Origin: Icerya purchasi
Lineage: Eukaryota; Arthropoda; Insecta; Hemiptera; Monophlebidae
Length of the DNA: 64,000 nt
NCBI GenBank assembly: GCA_039619475.1
Contig: CM077115.1
Location: 26,921,083 to 26,985,082 of the forward strand
Reading direction: 5' to 3'
How positions within the stretch are numbered: the first letter of the stretch is position 1; every line of letters begins with the position of its first letter. Of this stretch, positions 1 to 12,290 are shown piece by piece. The position numbers and the translations under genes are program-made. The notes beneath the pieces are model-generated. The model did no database searches and was not told the origin of the DNA. It saw nothing but the letters and a program-made list of their open reading frames with translations.

Positions 1-1053
1 TGGAGTTTGGTCATTTAATATATTGTTTTTGTGTTTATTTATGTAATAGTTTTCAGCTATGTTCATTAGGTTTCCTTTATTGTATGTGGCTAATACTGTA
101 ACTGTTTTTTCTAGTGAATCAGGTGTATGTTTATTTTTTATTAAGTGTTCTGCATATGTGGATTTTTCCGTTTCGTTATTTGTAAATGATTTAATGTGTT
201 CTAGGTATCTATATTTTATTTTCCTACCAGTTTGACCGATGTATGCCTTTTCACAATTATTACAGTTTATTTTGTATATACCACTAGTTTCAAATATATT
301 ATTATTTTCTTTATTCATAGTAATTATTTTGTTTTTTAGGGTATTGTTTGTTTTATAAGCTATTTGTAATCCTAGTTTTTTAAATATATTACTTAATTTG
401 TATATATTTTTATTTATGAAAGTGAATGTTATAAATTTGTTTTTGTCTTTGTTAATATCGTTATTTTTTGGTTTATATTTTAATTTTAATTTTATTTTTT
501 GTATTAATTTTTCTATTATGTGTTCAGTGTAACCATTATTTATTGCAATTGTTTTTAATATTTTTATTTCATTTTGTTTTTTGTTTTGATTCATGGGGGT
601 GTTTAGTAATCTATTTATGGCGTGTATGAAGTATGCGTGTTTATGTTGATTTGGATGGTTTGATGTTTTGTTTATTATAGTGTCGGTTGTTGTTTGTTTT
701 CTGTGTATATTGTATTGTAATTTATTAGTAGTTTTATTTATTATGATGTCTAAGAAGTTAATTTTATTGTTTATCTCTTTTTCCATAGTGTATTGTATGT
801 TTTTATGTATTTTATTTAAATCATTTAAAATGTTATTTTCAGTGTTATTGTTGTTTTCATCAAAAATAACTAAAGTATCATCTACATATCTGATATATGT
901 TTTTATATTATATTTTTTAATTAAATTTTCAATATATCTTTCTTCGAGATGTTGTAGAAATATTTCACTTAAAATGCCTGATAGGGGGGATCCCATACCT
1001 AAACCACTATTTTGGGTATATGTAATATTATTGAATTTGAAATAATTTTGTAA
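1..1053 (-). CDS. Penelope-like element polyprotein, partial: reverse transcriptase C-terminal half plus GIY-YIG endonuclease
   Basis: Reads leftward without a stop from 1053 to the window edge, so it is cut at both ends: by an inverted junction at 1053 and by the window start. The first ~130 residues carry late RT motifs: GLGMGSPLSG near 970-1000 and the catalytic YVDDT near 890. Then come the HPNQHKHAYFIHAINRLL segment and a C-terminal endonuclease with GIY, a CX2C pair and YIGQTGR. RT followed by GIY-YIG is the hallmark of Penelope-like retroelements; the endonuclease nicks the target and the RT primes there. The conserved thumb and palm motifs in one frame suggest a fairly young copy. RT motifs 1-4 should lie upstream but the inverted junction has removed them. 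The family assignment is secure; activity of this copy is not claimed. Confidence 0.88.
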
Positions 1054-1698
1054 CATAAACACGCATACTTCATACACGCCATAAATAGATTACTAAACAC
1101 CCCCATGAATCAAAACAAAAAACAAAATGAAATAAAAATATTAAAAACAATTGCAATAAATAATGGTTACACTGAACACATAATAGAAAAATTAATACAA
1201 AAAATAAAATTAAAATTAAAATATAAACCAAAAAATAACGATATTAACAAAGACAAAAACAAATTTATAACATTCACTTTCATAAATAAAAATATATACA
1301 AATTAAGTAATATATTTAAAAAACTAGGATTACAAATAGCTTATAAAACAAACAATACCCTAAAAAACAAAATAATTACTATGAATAAAGAAAATAATAA
1401 TATATTTGAAACTAGTGGTATATACAAAATAAACTGTAATAATTGTGAAAAGGCATACATCGGTCAAACTGGTAGGAAAATAAAATATAGATACCTAGAA
1501 CACATTAAATCATTTACAAATAACGAAACGGAAAAATCCACATATGCAGAACACTTAATAAAAAATAAACATACACCTGATTCACTAGAAAAAACAGTTA
1601 CAGTATTAGCCACATACAATAAAGGAAACCTAATGAACATAGCTGAAAACTATTACATAAATAAACACAAAAACAATATATTAAATGACCAAACTCCA
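1..1698. repeat. Large inverted repeat made by two head-to-head Penelope-like copies
   Basis: Bases 1-645 are the reverse complement of 1054-1698, essentially identical wherever I compared them. The ~408-bp loop (646-1053) is RT sequence present only in the minus-strand copy. Inverted, 5'-truncated partner copies joined head-to-head are a known habit of Penelope-like elements. The arm continues beyond the window start. Confidence 0.9.
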
Positions 1699-1734
1699 CA
1701 CAATCAAAACCCACTCTTTAATATAATACTTTAA
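1105..1734 (+). CDS. GIY-YIG endonuclease domain of an inverted, 5'-truncated Penelope-like copy
   Basis: A 209-codon reading frame identical in its shared part to the C-terminus encoded on the opposite strand at 1-594. The ATG at 1105 is only the first methionine after the junction: the frame is open upstream to about 1054, so this is a truncated polyprotein rather than a separate gene. Residues ~112-160 hold the endonuclease signature: GIY, then CNNC, then YIGQTGRK with its catalytic arginine, then a YAEHL segment. The CX2C between GIY and YIG is typical of Penelope-type nucleases. The frame ends in a lysine- and asparagine-rich tail and stops at 1734, giving the natural C-terminus that the minus-strand copy loses at the window edge. 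It lacks any RT, so it should be non-autonomous. Confidence 0.85.
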   Translation: MNQNKKQNEIKILKTIAINNGYTEHIIEKLIQKIKLKLKYKPKNNDINKDKNKFITFTFINKNIYKLSNIFKKLGLQIAYKTNNTLKNKIITMNKENNNIFETSGIYKINCNNCEKAYIGQTGRKIKYRYLEHIKSFTNNETEKSTYAEHLIKNKHTPDSLEKTVTVLATYNKGNLMNIAENYYINKHKNNILNDQTPHNQNPLFNIIL

Positions 1735-2130
1735 TAAAAAATTTTAAACTAGCCCTTCTTAGACAGGTTCTATTATTTATTTCTTATCTAATCTCCAAAT
1801 ATGTTTATCATTCATTTTTTATTTCAATTTTTTATTTCAATTTTATTTCTTGTTTTTATTTCACATTAATTACCGTTTTTAAACTTGTGATTTAATTTTT
1901 AGTTTCAATATGTGTTAGACTGTAGTTCAATTCACATGTGTGCTATGTTTCATGTTATTTTCATTTTAATTTATTTTTAATTTAATTTTACTTTTATTTT
2001 AGCTTCAAAGTGAAGTTTTAAATTGTGTTCACTGTTACACTATGTTTTTAATTTAGTTCGATTATATTTTAGCTGAAGATGGGTTATGTCCGAAAACGTT
2101 CCTAAGATAACAAGTTTGATATTCTTATAT
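1735..2130 (+). mobile_element. 3' non-coding region of the Penelope-like copy
   Basis: AT-rich, non-coding stretch following the endonuclease stop codon. It holds the ribozyme-like motif at about 2066-2112 and ends near 2130, where recognisable element sequence stops. The exact terminus and any target duplication could not be fixed because the other end lies outside the window or was lost at the junction. Confidence 0.6.
2066..2112 (+). ncRNA. Candidate minimal type I hammerhead ribozyme in the Penelope 3' region
   Basis: CTGAAGA (2073-2079), a short weak stem-loop (GGG near 2081 with TCC near 2089-2091), GAAA (2092-2095), a palindromic ACGT (2095-2098 or so) and a TTC cleavage-like triplet (2099-2101) occur in hammerhead order. 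TTAG before the first box can pair with CTAA after the triplet as stem I. Penelope-like elements are known to carry minimal hammerheads with very short stem III. The first box is CTGAAGA rather than the canonical CTGATGA, and stem II is weak, so this is a candidate. Confidence 0.5.
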
Positions 2131-3238
2131 TAATTTTGTTACTTACGTATTAGTTTGTTATTTTAGCATTTATTTCTTATACTATAGTTACTAACAAACA
2201 GAATGATAAAATATTCTTTAAAGAAATGGAGTAATAGATCTTTCATCGCATATAAGCAAAACCGTCCACATAATTTACCCTTGCCTATGTTGTCTGTTTC
2301 GGTCATTTATCTAACTAGTACTATCGCTTGCAGTGGCTATTTTTCTTTTTCCTACTACTATCATTGATAGGACTGTCGTGTATCGCGCCCTATTAATATT
2401 ACGCTGAATTCCTTTTGTATTGTTCGCTAAAAGGAGAAAACAAACATGTGGGTACAATTTCCAAGTTGCCATGTTGGTGGCAAGCAGTTTGCAAGATTTT
2501 TGGCTCTATACTAGAATATTAAAAAAGATGAATTTGCAACGATAACGGGAAACATCGATTTGACTCTGGAGTTGGAATAGAGTCAACTTACTCGACTCTA
2601 AGCAAGTTGGCGCCCATGCAATTGACTGCAGAGCAAACACGCGATAAATTAGAGTGTTACCCATTTCTAATTAGGATGAAGGCGGTAGTTTGGGAACGTA
2701 TTAAAAGAAAACAAAATCGGGAAGAAAGGTGTAGCAAACTATGAAATTTCTTACCTTCTCAAGAAGTCTGGCCAAGTATAGCCTTCAAATTCTTCTGAAT
2801 AAAAAATGAAGTATTTCGGGAGCGATCTAAGTAGTTACAAAGAAAATTAGCGCTGCTAAAATTTAGTTAATGTCCAGTCTCATCTACTGCAGTTTTGTTC
2901 TTCTATGGAAACGGCGCTTCGGTATTAATCGAGCATATCGCATACTCATTGCATAATATACCAAGGTGGTATTACATGCCTGCCGATAAGACGACCCAGT
3001 AAATCCGGATGACACGAGCTTCTTCCTATTGGCGGCACTGAGCATCGCTGTAAAGAGTTGTTCTTAAACGGGGAAAAACATTTAATATTTTCGTTAATTA
3101 CTTATATTTTAGCGATTTATTTATTATTTTATTCTAGCCGGTAATTGCGGAATATTTCGCGCCGGCTAGTACGCAACCTGACCTACTTGGTAAAGTAATC
3201 GCAACATTCACACAGGTTTCTGTACGTTAAACGCAACC

Positions 3239-3240
<2 letters not shown>
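2131..3240. other. Unassigned DNA
   Basis: No reading frame with recognisable content and no clear repeat terminus. A short imperfect hairpin (CTAGCCGG ... CCGGCTAG) lies near 3136-3171. GC content is higher than in its surroundings around 2570-3060, which could be an old element, but I see no diagnostic motif. Confidence 0.4.

Positions 3241-3308
<68 letters not shown>
3241..3308. repeat. (TA)n microsatellite
   Basis: About 34 uninterrupted TA units. Confidence 0.97.
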
Positions 3309-3311
<3 letters not shown>

Positions 3312-5828
3312 ATATATTCGTAGAACTCGATGGTTGCCTGGAAAGAGTTAGTATCACGGCACGGGCCTGCTGCCGTTTACTTCCTTCTTCTAACTGACCG
3401 CCGTGTTATATACATATTTGTTTTCTTCTGCCGTTGATACTTGAAATTTCCTTCTTATTTTTATCACGAGCAGCGCGCATACAAATTTTCTTATTTGCAC
3501 ATTAATAAATTAGTCGCACCAACCGCGTTTACCGCACCACGCAGCGTCCGTTCTCCAGAGCAACAAAATTCTTTGCGTTACGCAACGCCGTCCTAAATAC
3601 GTGCAGACTACTTTGCCGTCTCTCTGGGTCCATTCGTTAATGGCCATTCTGACGAGTGAAGGAAAAAGTTTCAACAAAAAACTGCAGACAGATTTATGAG
3701 GGCCAGAATGAAATCGATCTACCATACCGCCACATTACGTACTACACACACCGTAATTTTCTTCCGGTCACTAGTCTCGTGTCGCATGGTATATGAGACA
3801 AATAACATTAATGGGTTTTTCGAATGAGATCAGAATGAAAATAATCGATAAATAATCGTCGATTGCGTAATAATTCGTTTTTTCTTTTTTTTTTTGTCTC
3901 CTAATTGTTAAATTCTTTATACTTTTATTCCATATTGATTACCTAATATGATGATGACCTTTTTATCGCCGCGCGGGCAAACTGCCCCTATTTTTACGAC
4001 CGCAATTAAAATATTGTTCGTACCTAAGCGTGCCGTGTATTATTTTGAAAATATTTTCCCACTCGCGCTGTACATTTTTCTTTTTTTCTTCGCGGAAAAC
4101 TTTCGCAACACAGTGATCGTTATTATTTTTTTTTAAAAGATGTATTTTTTTAAATTTTTATACTAAGTTTAAATAATGAAACACTTTTAAATATGTATGT
4201 TATATAAAAAATAGTTTTAAAACGTGATTACAAAGTTCAGATCTCACCTAAAAGTGATTAGGCAATAAAAGAATATTAAAGTGGCGAAAAATCACTTTCA
4301 CCGACAATAATGTCAGCGCATTGTTGTTTTTCGCTATTAGGCTGTTTGGTTAGAGACTCTTTTGTTTCATTAAGATGGCGCCATCTTTTTTTTATTAATC
4401 AGAGGTCTCTACGAAAAAGAACCATTTTTTTTTCTTCGACAGGTTTCTCTTGCAATAACTAGGTTACTGAAAAGAAAAAAAGTTGCATATGTTGAGGTTT
4501 TTTTCCGGCTAATAATTAAAAATTTTCCTATTTCATACTTCATAAGATGGAAGAGAACTTCTTCTCTTAATTGACTAGTTGAGAGTATTTTCAAAATTAT
4601 CCTATTTCATACTGTTAATTGACTAAGTGAGAGAATTGCTGCTGATGGAATGTGTGAAGTACTTTTGCCACGTTGAGGATGTATTTTTTAACATTTAGCT
4701 CTGTTACGAGTTTACGTTTTAACTTTTTTCCTTCGCCAATTTCGCATTCGCAAAACACCACTGCGCAATTGTTATAACATTAGTTCTTTTTTTTTTTTTT
4801 TTTTTCGGATTCGTAACTTCGGCGGAAGTTTTGGACTTTTAAAGAATCCATCTGAGTCTGTTTCCAACGTTTGCCGTGGCTGCTGAACATTTTCGTAAAT
4901 GGAGAATTTTTCAAAAGTCGCTTTAACGATTTTTTTGTAAACTAAACTGTACCATTTTGAACACGTTTTGAACTTCCTGTAATTACTTTTAATAATTTTG
5001 AAACTTATGATCGAACTCTTAAATTCATTTAAACGCACATAGGTTTTTAGACAAATAAGCAGTTTGAATGCCGTAGTTCTCTAGTGTTTCGCCCCGTTTC
5101 AAATGTTCAGAACTCGATTTAAATGAAACTTCTAGACGACCGCTCTTTTTATCTTCGTATCAAATGAAAAATACCGACGTGTCACGCCGGTTTTTATTCC
5201 TTTAGAATTTTCTTATTTATTACATAAATTTTTGACCAATGAAATTTATATATTCCGCGATTTCACTTTATGCTTCACTTCCGTACTACGTTTCATCCTT
5301 AACCACTCGCTCAGTTTCGCCTGTTAAATGATTAAATTTTTCATCCCAGCCCGCCCTTTGTAGATCATAAGACCCAAAAGTTCTCCTCCTCCTATTTTAT
5401 CAAAAATAATGCTCGAGCTTGCTCGCCGCTATAGTAAAAAAAAAAAATTTAAAGCCATTTAATCTTTATTTTTTTCTTTTATTTGCTTAAAAATTTTACG
5501 CATAAGAGAAAGTAGCAGAAAAGAATAATAGTTCTGTAATTTCAAACTTTTTCGCAATATAAAAAGGCAGAAATTAACGTTCCATCTTGCTTGAAACGTC
5601 AAATATTACATGTGAACTTTTTCCCATTCGCGCGTTCACTTGAAATATTAAAAAGAGTTTTATTATTATTAAAATATCTCACACATTTGAAGTTCCATTA
5701 TTGTTGATTTAAATACCCCGATAGGTGCGAAACACTAATAAAGAACTTTAATAAAATTATTACGGTTAAAAAATACTTTTATTTAACCGATCATTTAATT
5801 GTTTAAGTGTACAAAACGATACGTTACA
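3309..5828. other. Unassigned DNA, no gene seen
   Basis: Only short frames without recognisable protein content. A local near-duplication of about 80 bp period lies at 4515-4640, where ATCCTATTTCATAC-like and TTAATTGACTA-like strings each occur twice. Homopolymer A or T runs are frequent. Confidence 0.4.
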
Positions 5829-5842
5829 AACGGCACACAGCC

Positions 5843-5981
5843 AGCTACCGTGGCGCAGTTGGTTAAGCATGTTTCATTCAGGTAGAATCGGGTTCGAGTC
5901 CTATTGTTGCACATTATAACTTCCAAAATATTCATTTGCGCGGGGTTAATGTCCGTAATTGACGCGACCAAAAAAAAAAAA
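5843..5981 (+). mobile_element. tRNA-derived SINE
   Basis: A tRNA-like head has an A box TGGCGCAGTTGG (5851-5862) and a B box GGTTCGAGTCC (5891-5901). An unrelated body follows, then GACGCGACC and an A-run (5970-5981). The acceptor stem halves do not pair, so this is not a functional tRNA. ACGGCAC occurs at 5830-5836 and again at 5990-5996, a plausible target duplication. The 3' end closely resembles the 3' ends of the family A LINEs of this window (TTGACG...CC followed by A's), suggesting it borrows their retrotransposition machinery. Confidence 0.75.
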
Positions 5982-6164
5982 TAATACATACGGCACCTCC
6001 ACCTGCTCACACACATTCATAACACTTCTGGAAAACATGGAAGAATTAACATTCAGTCGGTCTTTAGGTTCTATTGTCATTTACACCAGTGGGGTCCCCG
6101 TTAGTTTAAAGATGTCTCTTTTTATCGAATACGTATTCCTCTTTGTCGTGTGAAGTGCAGACCG

Positions 6165-6214
<50 letters not shown>

Positions 6215-6215
6215 A
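6165..6215. repeat. (TA)n microsatellite, slightly interrupted
   Basis: TA units with two TG interruptions, directly next to a SINE tail. Confidence 0.9.
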
Positions 6216-6225
6216 TGTATGTTTT

Positions 6226-6340
6226 TTTTCTTTTTTTTGGCGTGTCAACTATGGCCATTAGTACAGTGCAAGTGAAATTTTTGTGTATTTTTTAATGTGC
6301 GGCAACGGGATTCGAACCAAATTGTACTTGAACGAAACAT
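6226..6340 (-). mobile_element. Partial tRNA-derived SINE
   Basis: On the minus strand it shows the TTTCGTTCAAGTAC segment, a B box GGTTCGAATCC (6308-6318), a body and GTTGACACGCC followed by a poly-A (6226-6238 as T's). It belongs to the same type as the SINE at 5843, which has TTTCATTCAGGTAG at the same relative place. The A box is missing; a T-run begins where it should be. Confidence 0.6.
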
Positions 6341-6479
6341 TTTTTTTTTTCTTCTTCCGTGAGTGTGTGACTGGGCTTGTGGGCTATCTAGCACTTGGCG
6401 TGTGGGTGATGATAATTTGTGGAAACCCCTATCCAGCGATATGAGTTTCATCTGGTATCCGGCTTAATATATTATTTGA

Positions 6480-7480
6480 ATCCTACAGAAAGTCCGTTAG
6501 CTTTATCCGTTTCAAGCGTCTTCATTGGAATTATCTAGTAATGCAACTGTCAGACTATTTGTGTGTCGTCCTAGCTTTTGACCGTACTGTTTTTCAACTT
6601 TTTTGATTTCTTCACTGATTGTACTTATATGCAGATCTGTATGTAATGTATGATTGGTGACGTACTACGACGGAGCATCTGAAATTTCTTTCAGGATTTT
6701 ATTTTGGAAACGTTGTATCTGCGCAAACTCGGCTTAGCACATCCCCAGAGTTGACATCCGTATGTCCAGATTGGTTTCAATATTTGTTTGTATAGTAGTA
6801 CTTTCTAGGGCCAGTTCTGATTTCCTTCGCAAAAGCCACAGTAGGTTTCTATATTTCAAGTTCATTTCATTCCTTTTCTTTCCTATGTGTGTCTTCCAAG
6901 TTAATTTTTTATCTAAGTGAATTCCGAGGTATTTTCTTTATTAGGTATAACCCTACTGTTAATATAAATATCCGATATAGTACAGTTCTTCTTATTTGTA
7001 AACGTTATATGCGCAGATTTGTCCTCATTGATACGCCATTGTTTGAACCATGTTAACAAACTATTGACAGCTGATTGACTATTATTATTGATAGTTTCTA
7101 CTGAGGTGCCTGTACATAAAACTGCAGTGTCATCTGCAAAAGTGGCTATTTCTGTTTCATCTGGAACCGGAATATCGAAAGTGTATATTAAGTATAGTAC
7201 TGGTCCCAGTATCCTGCTGCACACCTGCTTGGATCTGGTGGAGCTCCGATTCTGCTTCCCCGTATTTAACAGAAAAATATCTTTCACTTAAGTAGGATTT
7301 TAATAATTCAAAGAGTTGATATGGGAGGTTGCAGTGTATTTTATGCAGTAATCCCTCATGCCATACTTTGTCGAACGCTTGTTTAATATCAAGGAATATA
7401 GTAACACAAATTTTTTTTTGTTTCTAAGGATTCTTCTATTATGTTGACTATGCGATGTACTTGCTCTCATGGCTAACAAA
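6480..7480 (-). pseudogene. Jockey-type LINE reverse transcriptase remnant
   Basis: In RT order on the minus strand: IFLDIKQAFDKVWHEGLLHK near 7400-7340, a stretch ending GPVLYLIYT, the catalytic FADDTAVL near 7150-7130, then a KYLGIHLDKKLTWKTHI segment near 6940-6890 and a C-terminal part reaching VTNHTLHTDLHI near 6650-6620. The frame changes at least twice and contains stops, so the copy is dead. The endonuclease half and the 3' tail are missing. Motif spacing and wording fit the Jockey clade; a CR1-like element is the alternative. Confidence 0.8.
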
Positions 7481-7489
7481 CTATGCCAC

Positions 7490-9201
7490 GGTAGCTGAGC
7501 TATATGTATGATATTAAGGCTGGTAAATTGACTTTAATTCAAATCAATTACTTTCCGACTAAAATATTGGATAATCGTTTAAAATTGAATAGAAACTGTA
7601 AAAAGAAAAAACACACACAACTTTGATTAATAACTAAAAAAAAAATGATTAAGAACCAAGAAAAAAAAGTCTAAAAACAGCCAATATAAAATTTAAAAAA
7701 AAAAAGTTTTAATATATGCGCCTTCTGATGGTCATATTCGGCTTTATTAGCTGCGTTTACGAACTAAAGTAATATTAAGTACTTGAAATACAAATCTATA
7801 CGGTAAAATTCTATCATTAAATTTCAATTTGACTTTTTTCTCAGTAAAATAATTAAATTTAAAAATGCTGCAAACTGAAACTCGAGATCGCAAGTTAGAA
7901 ATAATTAAAACAAATAATAGTCGATTTCATCGTAAAACCAAATCTGATTAGTATTTGATGGTTAATAACCGATTAATTAATTTTTCCGTTTCGGTCTTTG
8001 AAAAAAAACTGAAGTACGATCTGATACAAACTGAACCAAAACACCGCGACAAATTTTCAGCCTAAATACACTTCTACACATATATATATACATATGAAAA
8101 GATGAAAGTTTGCTATATTCATTGTTTTTTTTTTATAAAAAAGTCTCTTACCGGATCTTTATGGCTATTACAATCTTCGAATTGTTTCTCTAAATATGTC
8201 GGAGAAATCTGGAAAATTAAAGGTGGCCGAGAGAAAGTAATTGGCCCCCCTAGTGCCGTGTTGGGCTTAGTACGTCGTGAACTTTAACTTTACAATGCAT
8301 GATATCTTATCAAGGATATATGAGACTTACATTACTTTAATAGTTATAACTACGATTAAATGTATGTGCTACATAGTAGTAGATCACTGTCTCTTCTTTG
8401 CTATTTATGTGCACATGTGATCAATAAAATTTTATAATACGACTATAGGTGTCGTTTGGTTTAAAACGTTTAAGATGTCTTAAATCTGGAGTAGTGGATG
8501 CCTTCAGATTATTCGAATGGTTATGGAATCTTCTTTAACGACGGTAAACAAACTCTCTAAAATAACTTCGCCGACTGATTTAATCCTTAAATCAGTGTAC
8601 GTAAAGATTCGTTCCGTTGAAATTATCAAGCGTTGATCATCGTGTGAAGGAACTTATTTTGGACTATCTGATTAATGTTTCTGTTCAGTGTCCTTCATAT
8701 CTGTTTCCGTAAGTGTGGATGTTTCAAAAATGAGTGCCTTGTTTTCGAGTTTCATTTTGGAATGTCTCCCGACAAGCCGATGCATTTCATGTATTGCTAT
8801 TAATGTGTAAGTATGTAAACTCGTGTTGATATGATATGGAAAAATTGTGGTTCAAAAAATTTACGGTTAAAGATATAATTAACAAAAAGTGTTAAATAGG
8901 TAATAATTATAATTACAATGCACATATGTGCACTGGGAAAAAGCTGAACGGCTGCTAGAAAGAAGTATTACGATATGAAGTAAAATCAGTTAGAAAAAAG
9001 ATTACGTTCAAAAGGTGATTAAAATTAATCGATTGAAGTAGTCGAACGAGCGAATAAGCAAGCGAGCAGATTAATTACATAAAGCATTAACCTGTGCTAG
9101 CAGGCGAATGAGCGTATTAAAACTTGTTCATATGATTAGTACAACTTATAACAATCTTAATAAGGAAGCACATTATGTATACGTTTTCACAATTGATGAT
9201 G

Positions 9202-9240
<39 letters not shown>

Positions 9241-12225
9241 TTTTGTATGTGTGTGTGTGAATTATGTATATGTATTTATACGTCGCCGCGTGGGCGTGTG
9301 TAATTCGGGCGATAAAAAAATAAATTACCAGTCATCGAAGAAAAATAAATAGAAATAGCAAAGTAATGTAACCACACACTCACGCATTAATGAAACTTAA
9401 ATTGTCTTACGTTACATATGAAATCTTGCACATGCCGAAAGTTAATTTACCCATTAGTAATTAATGAAGTGAAACATTTAAATTAAAGCCATTAGTACGT
9501 AAATATGAATTTTAACCAGATTGAAATATATATATATATATATATATAGTGATTGGCAAAACAATTACAAAATTACTGAAAAGTAAAAAAAATATTTTTG
9601 TTCTAATAAAACGATATTACTCATTACGAATTATTATTATTATTAATATTATATAAAAAAATTTTTATAGGAAATAGTAATTTTTATTTTTTAATTGCAC
9701 ATTGCCATCTATATTCGTAAAGCGAAAATATTTTGCGCATTCCTATAAGTTAAAAAATTAAATAAAAGTGTAAATATTAGTTATAATAAATTAGTTTCTA
9801 AGCCAACTATAAATATTAAAATTCAGTACCGCTGTACCTTTTGTACAGAAATCCATTGTGACGTGGGTCTTTCGGGTGATTTGTAAAATGTGCCGCGATT
9901 ATTATTATTATTATTGTTTTAGTAAAAACCTGAACTGTGAAATTGTAGATCAGAAATTGAATAAAATGTTTGCCGTTGTATAAACATAAATAAGACATTT
10001 CCCTATCTACCGAGATTGGTTGTTTCGTGAAAATCAGTATAAAATTTATCTTCGTGACGGACAAAATTTTAGATTGAGCCTAGCAATAAGACATATATCC
10101 ATGTCAGAAATAACGGTACGGTATCAGAAAACATCGACAAATAACAAATTTTCTTTACATTATTACTTGACCACACTCCGTAATCATCTTTCGATTCGCA
10201 TAAAAAGAAAATATATGTATATCGTTTTCTCGGTATGTTTACTTAGAAACGGTATAAAATTAATAAAAGGCGTTCTCGGAATTTTGTCTTTTCCCATCTT
10301 CCTGTTTTCTAAGAACTTTACATTGATTTTTATTAACTTTTAAGTTATCCACGCTGAAACTTTCTCTATTGACGAATTCTATTTTTATTTCGGTACGCTT
10401 AAATATATATTTGTAAGTTATCGAAATAAACTTTTCCTCAGCCGGTCGATAAAATATTATTTTACTACATCGCTTAACTTTTTTGAACTCGGAATCACCT
10501 TCAAGAAATAACTCACCTTATCAGACCGGCACTGTACACGTACGCACACTTATTTAAAATGTATCAGACTGAAAAAATGTTGTGCATACACTCGTACAAA
10601 CTTCAGCCTAGGCTGTATAAACGCACTGACTTTATGAAGCTTTTATTATTATTGACCACCCATCCTATCCAGTAGAGAACTAACAATCAGCGTCTAATGT
10701 GTAGGTTATTGAGGCGTTATAAAGAAGAAGAAAAAAGGGTAACGATGTCATTATTTTTTATGATGCCGGTTATTATGTGTCATCTTCGATTTGCTGAAAA
10801 TTTTAAGCATTATGATAAACGCTTTTAATAACACAAGAGAGAAACTATATAGACTCCTATCTATCGGCATTGCTTCTTCCGCTGCTGGTGGAAAACTTTT
10901 AAACCGTTGTTCAAAATATTAGTTGTGTACAAAAGGTAGTCAGTCGCGGGAAAGTCCGTCGAAGCGGGTGTACTAAAAACTTATAAATTTGTGGCAATAT
11001 TCAAAATCGCGTACTAGTATGTGATGACATTCTTGATGTATAAGAAGTTCACTCGACATAGAATGAAGTTTACCCTGATTAAATTTTTAGTGAAACACTG
11101 TTTACCGCTATAGCGTGAAACACTTCCAATTGGTATACCGGACGGAGATTGAAGAAGTTATTTCTTTACTGAAAATAACGAAGAGTCCGAAAATTTCACC
11201 GACGCTCGTCGCTATTGCAATACTGCTTTATTAAATGGGAAATGCAAAGTGCATCGCGTTTGCGAAGATAAGCTCTGCGAAACGCACAGCCTACAACGCT
11301 CGGTTCTGTTTCAGACACTTAAGTTTAAAGATAACGAAGTCTTATAAAAATACCCTTTAAGGATGAAATAACACTTTTGGATATAACTCAGTTTTTTTGT
11401 CACTGGCGAGTTATTTATACAAAACTATCACGTATAAATGTTAATATATAATATTATTATATAACGTTACATTGCTAATTTAAACTAATTGTAAGAAGCA
11501 ACTAAATCAAATCAAATCATTTATTTTATTCTTATTATTATCCAATTTCCATGTATGCGCAAAGTTTCGCGAGTAATGGATTACAGACTAACAATAAAAA
11601 GCACTGGAAAAAGTAATAAATAAATGAATATAACAAGAAAAAAAGAAAAACAAGTAAATAAAATAAGTAGACACTTTTTTATATAATCATAAAATTAAAA
11701 AAAAAAAACAAAAAGCATTCTAGATAATACTAATTGGAAAATGAATAAAATAGAATGATAAATGGGAAGTAGAAGAACAGCATTGCGTTATTCGGTGAAA
11801 AAGTTACGTAATATCTAGCAGTCACGGTCATTAACCTCTTTAGAATCCACAGATTTTCGTAGATTTAGTAATTTTGGAGCTCGCTAACCGACACACTTTC
11901 TGTTTCGGTTACTGTTAAATTTAAAGCGTGTTTTAATAATTCATTTTAATCGTCTACTCCTAAATTGCTTACGAACCAACAACTGTTTTCAATCATATGT
12001 TACCGGATATATTTAAAAGATATTCACGCATTTTTCTTTAAATCCTTAAACAGCCTCATTATCTTTCTTTCTAAATCATGAAATATAGCAACATTTTTCA
12101 ATGAATGAGTTTTAGCAATATGATAATAAAAAAGAATGTACTACATTTCCCTTAATAGTTCTCACGACAGCGTAAAACTCACGTACAACTGCGATGTTGT
12201 TGACGATATAAAAATGAAAGTGTTT
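7490..12225. other. Unassigned AT-rich DNA with microsatellites
   Basis: No supported gene. (TA)n tracts lie at 9204-9236 and 9526-9549. A TCAAATCAAATCATTTATT string near 11510-11525 resembles the reverse complement of a LINE tail of the (TTTGA)n type, but no coding remnant follows it. Frames of 82 and 107 codons at 9816-10064 and 10020-10343 overlap on opposite strands, have no recognisable content and are not called. Confidence 0.4.
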
Positions 12226-12290
12226 TTTTTTTGGTTTTTTTTTTATGGCCCGGCTTTAGTTAACTATCAAGCCATTTAGCCAGAAATGAA
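12226..12290 (-). mobile_element. Possible short LINE/SINE 3' end
   Basis: On the minus strand TAGTTAACTAAAGCCGGGCC is followed by a poly-A, resembling the family A LINE 3' end (GTTGAC, a few bases, then GCCC and A's). It is too short to place in a family. Confidence 0.3.

Noticed and set aside
668..1045. 125-codon hydrophobic frame on the plus strand
   Set aside because: It is the antisense shadow of the Penelope RT on the minus strand.
3136..3171. Short GC-rich hairpin as a terminator or RNA gene
   Set aside because: It is imperfect and isolated, with no transcription unit nearby to which it could belong.
5843..5915. tRNA gene
   Set aside because: A and B boxes are present, but the acceptor stem does not pair and the anticodon arm is not formed. 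A SINE explains it better.
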